Shown here: piece after piece, positions 60,291 through 64,000 of the stretch
How the letters are laid out: each line of letters starts with the position of its first letter
Numbering within the stretch: the first letter of the stretch is position 1
DNA from: Tragulus kanchil
Taxonomy: Eukaryota > Chordata > Mammalia > Artiodactyla > Tragulidae
Direction of reading: 5' to 3'
Assembly (NCBI GenBank): GCA_022376925.1
Contig: JAIOJX010000006.1
Coordinates: forward strand, 60,039,394-60,103,393
Length of the DNA stretch: 64,000 nucleotides
Program-made: the position numbers and the translations under genes
Notes under the pieces: generated by a model
The model's database searches: none
The model's input: only the letters and a program-made list of their open reading frames with translations
What the model was told of the DNA's origin: nothing

Positions 60291-60560
60291 AGTGATCTCT
60301 CTGCTTTAGAATACGTTGTCTAAGTTTGTCATAGTTTTTCTTCCAATAGTCAAGCATTTTTAAATTTTATCGCTACCATCACCCTCTGTAGGGATTTTGG
60401 AGCCCATGAAAATAAACACTGCTACAGTTTCCATTGTTTGCCCATTTATTTGCCATGAAGTGTTGGGACTTAATGCCATGATCTTCGTTTTTTGAATGCT
60501 GAGTTTTAGGCCAGCTTTTTCACTCTCTTCTTTCACTTTCATCAAGAGGCTCAGCCATTA
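60291..60560 (-). mobile_element. BovB LINE fragment, antisense
   Basis: On the minus strand VKEESEKAGLKLSIQKTKIM and TVAVFIFMGSKIP, BovB reverse-transcriptase sequence. Truncated on both sides by L1 sequence. Confidence 0.82.
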
Positions 60561-61030
60561 AAAGGAATAAAATAATTCCATTTTGCACCAACATGGATAA
60601 ACCTAGAGACCATCATCCTTAGTGAAGAAAGGCATTCATAGAAGGAGAAATATTGTATGGGATTCTTTATATGTGGAATCTAAATTAAAAAATAATAATG
60701 ACACACATAAACTTATTTCCAAAGTAGAATCAGACTCACAAACACAAAGAATAAAATTATGGTTACCAGGTGAGAAGAATGGGGGAAAGAGATAGTTAGG
60801 GCATTTGGGATGAGTACACACTGCTGTATTTAAAATGTATAGCCACCAAAATCCTACCAAATAGCATAGAAAATTCTGTTCAATGTTATTTGGCAGCCTG
60901 ATTGGAAAGGAAATTTGTGGGTGAATGGATGCATATGCATGTTTGGCTGAGGCCCTTTGCTGTCCACCTGAAACTATCACAACATTTTAATAGGCTGTAC
61001 CTCAATATAAAATAAATTTTAAAAAAAATT
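60561..61030 (+). mobile_element. L1 3' end, sense strand
   Basis: Ends with ctgtccacctgaaactatca and aatataaaataaa, the ruminant L1 3' UTR terminus. Opposite in orientation to the neighbouring L1, so a separate insertion or an inverted fragment. Confidence 0.75.
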
Positions 61031-61580
61031 ATTGAGACATTTGCTAGGCATTCAAATAGTTGTCTATTGAAAATTTCTATATGAATTAAGGGTACAAACA
61101 TAGGCTGAATGTTAAAATTTTAACAGTCTTCCTATATAAAACAGTACTAAATCAGTGAATAAAAAGGAGAAGTGATGAAATAAAGATATGAATTAACTTA
61201 GCAAGGGTTATTAGAAAAAGTAGTGAGTCAAATGGCAGGAGATTCAAGATAGGGTTATTTCTTGTAAGGTAAATGAATGAAGAGTTAGTTGCACAAAGAG
61301 GTGCAAATATTCTTATGAAATACTTCCATAAGTCAAAAAAGTTACTTAGAATCAAACATTTAATTTGATAGCATGTCATGGACTAAATTAACAAGAATTG
61401 CTTGGTAGAAGCTAGAAATGGAACTGGTTCAAGACAGAAATTAAGAACATTTGGAGATTAAGGATAGACAACGCTTCTCAGAAGTTGAGGAAATTAGAGT
61501 CAAGAGAGAGTTCTTATTAATACGGGATATTATAATATGTTTTCATAGTTATAGTAATAATATGATTGGACTGCTAAGGC
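61031..61580. other. Intergenic, no gene seen
   Basis: AT-rich DNA, nothing recognised. Confidence 0.5.
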
Positions 61581-61584
61581 AGAA

Positions 61585-61745
61585 AATTGCAAGAGATGTG
61601 GTTTTGATCTCTGGGTCAGGAAGATCCCCTGGAGGACTGCATGGCACCCCACTCCAGTGTACTTGCAAAGAAAATTCCATAGGCAGAGGATCCTAGCAGG
61701 CTATAGTCCCATGGGGCCACAAAGAGTCAGACATGACTGAGAAAC
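61585..61745 (+). mobile_element. Bov-tA SINE fragment
   Basis: Contains ttgatctctgggtcaggaag, caccccactccagtgtactt and aagagtcagacatgactgag. Confidence 0.8.
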
Positions 61746-61814
61746 TGGGAAAACACAGGTGATGATAAGATTAAGTGGAAAAATCAATGATTTAAGAGAG
61801 CTGTGCTGGTGATT

Positions 61815-61935
61815 TAGCCACTAAGTCATGTCGGACTTTGTGACCCCATGGGCTGTAGACTGCCAGGTTCCTTTGCCCATGGAATTTTCCAGGCAAGAAT
61901 ACTGGAGTAGGTTGTCATCTCCTTCTCCAAGAAAG
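61815..61935 (-). mobile_element. Bov-A SINE fragment, antisense
   Basis: Contains tttgtgaccccatgggctgt, ttttccaggcaagaatactg and gtcatctccttctcc. Confidence 0.8.
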
Positions 61936-63077
61936 GAATGGAACTATTGTTAAACAATGTCCTTGAGTAGGCGAGAGAGAAAATAGAATGAAAAAAGTAA
62001 TCAGTTGGCATTAGATAAAATTATAGGAGTGAAGACCACGTGTATAATACTAGGTAATTGTGACTTAGTAGATCTTGAGTTAATTTCCATTGGATGAAGA
62101 TTTATGGGCTATTGTGCCCAAAGAGATGGAAATATTGTCCCAACATACCACTTTTCCAGACAGATTGCTCTATGTATATAGGCAAAAATAGTGCCAATGT
62201 TTCTCGTTGATTCTTTAACCTATAGTTATGCATATTATATGAACAAAGCTCAGAGATTTGATAGTGAGTGCAGAGGAGAATGAAAGTATTAATGGGTTAA
62301 TAATGTTAAATAAAACTTTAGGTTAAATATATTGGTATGCTTAGAAGTGAGAAAAGATGGATGAAATTGTTTGAGGGCAACTATACTCAACTTACATAGA
62401 AGAGAATTAAGCAGCAATGACAGAAGAGAAAATAATGGTTGAATATATTCTTTAATATAAAATTATCAAAATGAAATTATAATAACATCAAATGTTTAGT
62501 GGAATAGAATATAAATGAGGTGGTGTAAATGAACTGCACTTCAGTCTTCATGAGGTAATCTATTACATTATTTTTATTTGATATAGGAGAAAATGGAAGT
62601 ATAAAATAAATAAATAAGTAAACAAAAATTCTCATGTTACTGAGAATGCTGAACATTACCACTGGGAAATAAAAACATAATTAATTTAAGGAAGTGATAT
62701 GTCAGATGGAGATATAATATGGTGAGAGATGTACTGGATAATACAGTTTTTATTAAACACATTACTGTAATACTGGCATAGTTTCCCTAAGTATTCATTA
62801 ATTCAAAAAATACTATTTTAAAATGAAAATTCATGCACACTTCAGTACTGCATAGTCATAAAAATGAGATAGTTCTTAATGTGTTCACTTTTTTAAAGGT
62901 TTGTCATACATGATCAAATTTTTGTTAGCCACTAGTTGATCTTGGTGCTCTGGTAGTAGATGAGAGCATGTCCTTTTACTCCACTGGATATTTCAGGATA
63001 TTCTTTTGAGAAATTGTGGCCTAGAATTAAATGTCTAAACTACTCTCAATGTGTAAACTCCTATGAGCCTCCCAGAG
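61936..63077. other. Intergenic, no gene seen
   Basis: AT-rich DNA between SINEs and the caspase-12-like exon. No first exon with a start codon identified. Confidence 0.45.
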
Positions 63078-63310
63078 AAGAAACCACAAAAGAAGATCCA
63101 GTCAACATTGTAACGCTGACTACCAAGAATATGCTTGATGGCTTTTTGAAGATTTGCTGAATAAATGTGTTAAATAGGGGTGAATTACAGAGATTAGGGA
63201 AAGAAGTGAACCTTATCATGACCAGGACTGAAGATCTGGTTGATGATCTCACTCAGAAAATAGAAATAGTGGGAAAAATATTTAAGGACTTTTTCTTCAA
63301 CCTTAAGAAA
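63078..63310 (+). pseudogene. CASP12: Caspase-12-like CARD exon, frameshifted
   Basis: Caspase-12 is an inflammatory caspase with an N-terminal CARD, usually placed beside CASP4. The exon reads EDPVNIVTLTTKNMLDG, then a frame slip (segment FEDLLNK is in another frame at about 63145-63165), then NVLNRGELQRLGKE, TRTEDLVDDLTQKIEIVGKI. This order of blocks fits the caspase-12 CARD better than caspase-1 or -4. TGA at 63158-63160 would end the protein in the first frame. The proposed acceptor is CCCAGAG before 63078; the donor is unclear. Remaining exons lie right of the window. Confidence 0.75.
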
Positions 63311-64000
63311 TAACTAGGTTTATGTGAGTATCTCAGTAAAGACCTAGTAGCTTGCTCTTTATTTAACATCTTTTTCCAGTATTTGTCTCCTTATTTCTTT
63401 TTGCAAATGAACATACTATTCATATTTTTAGCACCTTCTTTGCCTACCTATACTATTTAATATCACAAAATTTTCTGATGTAATCCAGTCTCTGTTCCAG
63501 CATCCCCAGTCATTTTACTCTACTGCACATTTTCTTTTCTTTTTTTTTCTTTTGCAACTGTCGCTTTCAATCATTTGATCATATTCATTTATTCATTATG
63601 TCATATCTTTCTCTGCAAAAGCCTAAGCTTAAAGGGGGTGGATCTCTGTCTGCTTTGTTCATACGTAAAGCCCAAAGTCATAGAAATGGCACCTGAAAAA
63701 GATTAGGTGCTGAATAAATATTTGTTAAAGTTATAAATGGTGCTGGAACCGTATTAAACTAGATGATTGTTTTTAGCTAATCTGTGCTTCTCTTGGCTAA
63801 GCACTGTGGTCTTTAAAGTCATTTCCAAATATAGAATGATCAATAGAATAAAACCCCTTGTCTTCTTAGCTATGGATTAGCCCAAGGGACAAATATCTGA
63901 GAAGCTATGTTTATTCTTGTTAAAGGAAGGCACAGGGGAATTGAAGATTATAGGAATATAGATGTGTCTTCCTCTATAAAGCATTTGCTGGTACACTTTG
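63311..64000 (+). other. CASP12: Presumed CASP12-like intron
   Basis: AT-rich DNA to the window end with a T-rich tract at about 63540. No further exon recognised. Confidence 0.45.

Overview
The window is mammalian nuclear DNA from a ruminant. The evidence is split genes with canonical GT/AG introns and interspersed repeats restricted to or typical of ruminants: BovB LINE, Bov-tA/Bov-A SINEs, CHR-type tRNA-derived SINEs and a ruminant-type L1. The species cannot be fixed from sequence alone. There are no bacterial, phage, CRISPR or operon features.

Genes, left to right. (1) 17-8265, + strand: the 3' part of caspase-1 (CASP1). Six coding exons carry the linker, p20 and p10 regions; all splice sites and reading frames are intact and the catalytic His and Cys are present. 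The CARD exon lies left of the window. (2) 26187-29959, - strand: a fragment of a glucocerebrosidase (GBA1) gene, exons 3 to 7. It still has its introns, so it is a DNA-level copy and not a retrocopy, and it is broken by stops and frameshifts. (3) 35069-52720, + strand: a caspase-4-like gene (the CASP4/CASP13 type of ruminants) with every exon present. It carries two in-frame TGA stops, two lost splice acceptors and a codon deletion beside the catalytic cysteine, so it reads as a pseudogene. (4) 63078-63310, + strand: the CARD exon of a caspase-12-like gene with frameshifts; the rest lies right of the window. The order CASP1, CASP4-like, CASP12 is that of the mammalian inflammatory caspase cluster. 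These genes act in inflammasome signalling; here only CASP1 looks able to make an enzyme.

Between the genes the DNA is mostly repeats: one long L1 on the - strand (13752-25607) with candidate target-site duplications, an older L1 (about 56890-60290), BovB pieces around 31-34.6 kb and 60.3-60.56 kb, and many SINEs, several with clear target-site duplications.

The strongest structural signal is that the window is full of direct, nearly identical, head-to-tail duplications of about 1.07-1.24 kb: at least 17 pairs, at 3.1-5.4, 5.35-7.5, 8.4-10.55, 11.6-14.06, 14.0-16.2, 16.1-18.2, 18.8-21.06, 21.0-23.2, 22.9-25.2, 26.4-28.7, 28.3-30.5, 31.05-33.26, 35.2-37.4, 38.1-40.2, 39.95-42.06, 44.7-46.9 and 52.0-54.25 kb. 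They cut across genes, introns, LINEs and SINEs alike and their unit size is almost constant, which points to an assembly fault (unmerged overlapping sequence ends) and not to biology. They duplicate one CASP1 exon, one CASP4-like exon plus its 3' UTR exon, part of the CASP4-like CARD exon and several GBA exons. Collapsed, the real locus would be roughly 45 kb.
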